A stretch of 14,876 nt of DNA, from contig CAJLUE010000042.1 in assembly GCA_905209765.1 (NCBI GenBank), positions 1 to 14,876 of the forward strand, given 5' to 3'. Source of the stretch: an uncultured Collinsella sp. (lineage in GTDB: Bacteria; Actinomycetota; Coriobacteriia; Coriobacteriales; Coriobacteriaceae). Of this stretch, positions 13,972 through 14,876 are shown in pieces. Each line of letters opens with the position of its first letter. Position 1 is the stretch's first letter. Under the pieces are notes generated by a model. It saw nothing but the letters and a program-made list of their open reading frames with translations. It did no database searches and was not told the DNA's origin. The position numbers and the translations under genes were made by a program.

Positions 13972-14876
13972 TTACTCCGCGTCCTTCATGGGCGGCATGG
14001 GCTTCCAGTCGGGATCCTTGATGATCTTGCGAGCGTCTTTCATGCCGCGACGCAGCGCTGGGATACCGGTCTTAAAGCATTTGTCGACCGCAGCCAAGCG
14101 GATGAACTCTTTGCAGAAGGTCGCGGCGTTGCCCAAACGGAACAGCACGGGATGATAGTCGCCGTAGATTTGCATGTAACGGGCCAAAAAACCGCGGTTG
14201 CGCATGATGTAGTAGCGGTTGGTGTCGCTCGTGGAGTTGAGCTGTCGTTTGCCGGCGATGTCCCAGTTGGAGACGGCGCGGGCGCGCTTGAGGACCACGT
14301 CGGCGACCACGGCGGCGGGGAAGTGCTGGCTGGCGACATAGCCGTAACAGGCGTCGTCGCCATAGATGAAGAAGCGAGCGTCGGGCAGGCCGATCTTGTC
14401 GACTACGCGACGCGAGAACAGGCCGCCTTCAAAGCACAGCTGGTTCATGACGCGGTGGCCCTCGGGGCCCAGATCCCACTTGGCGATGGGGTTGGGGATA
14501 CCAAGCGAAAGGATGAGCTGGTACTGCCAAAAGAAGGCGCCGCCATCGAAGTCTAGGCGTGAGCCCTGGATGACGTCGTAGCGGTCGGTCCACTTTGCCA
14601 GGCGCTCAATGCCCTCGGGGATGACGAGTACGTCGTCGTCCATGACCCAAAACCACTGAGCGCCCAGATCGTAGGCGCACTTGGTACCGGCGGAGAAGCC
14701 ACCCGCGCCGCCACCGTTTTCAAGCTGCGGCGCGTAGATAACGCGGTCGGTGCCACCCTTTGTATCGGGCTGATCGGCGTCGATACCCCACAGGTTGGCC
14801 AGGCGCTCGTTGAATGCGGCGCACATGGCCTCGGTCTCGCGCGAATTCTCGTTATCGACAATCACGATGCGCCAGG
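13972..14876 (-). CDS. Family 2 glycosyltransferase (5' end outside the window)
   Basis: About 301 residues are visible; the start lies beyond the right edge, since codons for an R-I-V-I-V-D-N strand of the GT-A fold run to the boundary. The nucleotide-sugar site is visible as WFWVMDDDV (metal-binding aspartates, bases about 14632-14640). Further on, FFIYGDDACYGYV carries the acidic motif typical of the acceptor/catalytic-base region, resembling galactofuranosyl/rhamnosyl transferases of the GlfT type. The visible C-terminal region (about 70 residues) is basic and ends PMPPMKDAE. The likely role is polymerising cell-surface polysaccharide from an activated sugar at the inner face of the membrane; the sugar cannot be told. 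It converges on the AAA-like gene with 24 bp between stops and no clear terminator in that gap. Confidence 0.85.
   Translation of the reverse strand, partial: WRIVIVDNENSRETEAMCAAFNERLANLWGIDADQPDTKGGTDRVIYAPQLENGGGAGGFSAGTKCAYDLGAQWFWVMDDDVLVIPEGIERLAKWTDRYDVIQGSRLDFDGGAFFWQYQLILSLGIPNPIAKWDLGPEGHRVMNQLCFEGGLFSRRVVDKIGLPDARFFIYGDDACYGYVASQHFPAAVVADVVLKRARAVSNWDIAGKRQLNSTSDTNRYYIMRNRGFLARYMQIYGDYHPVLFRLGNAATFCKEFIRLAAVDKCFKTGIPALRRGMKDARKIIKDPDWKPMPPMKDAE

Noticed and set aside
1..14876. tRNA or rRNA genes and a replication origin
   Set aside because: Reading both strands showed no tRNA-like cloverleaf with conserved arms, no rRNA sequence and no DnaA-box cluster.

Overview
The window looks like chromosome from a high-GC actinobacterium of the class Coriobacteriia, most likely Collinsella or a close relative. 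This is an inference from codon use, the sufC-B-D-S-U order, the GGGtGRT gene paired with a NifU-like scaffold gene, and a sortase-anchored surface protein with an MPKTGD sorting signal. No search could be run, so the species is not established.

Layout. 1-1642 (minus): a two-gene unit of a NifU-like Fe-S scaffold protein and a GGGtGRT-family protein that runs off the left edge. 2046-2849 (plus): a lone protein of the REP-associated tyrosine transposase (RAYT/Y1_Tnp) family. It has lost two catalytic residues and carries a C-terminal helix-turn-helix; about 590 bp of gene-free, repeat-bearing DNA follows it. 3442-8859 (minus): a complete SUF Fe-S cluster assembly operon, sufC-sufB-sufD-sufS-sufU. 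Its genes overlap or nearly touch, and it ends in a strong intrinsic terminator. 9040-10173 (plus): a divergent Rrf2/IscR-type regulator with three cysteines, followed after 8 bp by a MntA-HepT (nucleotidyltransferase-HEPN) pair. 10300-11949 (plus): a secreted surface protein with a possible lysozyme-like N-terminal domain, a Ser/Gly/Asp/Thr-rich stalk and a sorting signal, followed by a terminator. 12151-13947 (plus): a divergent 'AAA-ATPase-like / DUF1703' protein with degraded motifs. 13972-14876 (minus): a family 2 glycosyltransferase whose start lies beyond the right edge.

How they fit together. SufS takes sulfur from cysteine, SufU relays it, and the SufBCD complex builds clusters. The Rrf2 regulator probably senses cluster status and controls the divergent suf promoter through GACT-type sites around 8944-8978. 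The NifU-like/GGGtGRT pair is a second Fe-S-related unit only 1.9 kb away. MntA-HepT is a known toxin-antitoxin arrangement and here probably shares the regulator's transcript.

Most unusual points: (1) a roughly 104-bp imperfect palindrome, REP/MITE-like, lies in frame inside the 5' end of sufD; (2) the nearby RAYT-like protein lacks its second HUH histidine and catalytic tyrosine, suggesting domestication; (3) short TGCA-bounded repeats lie in inverted orientation beside it; (4) the toxin-antitoxin pair is placed directly behind the Fe-S regulator.
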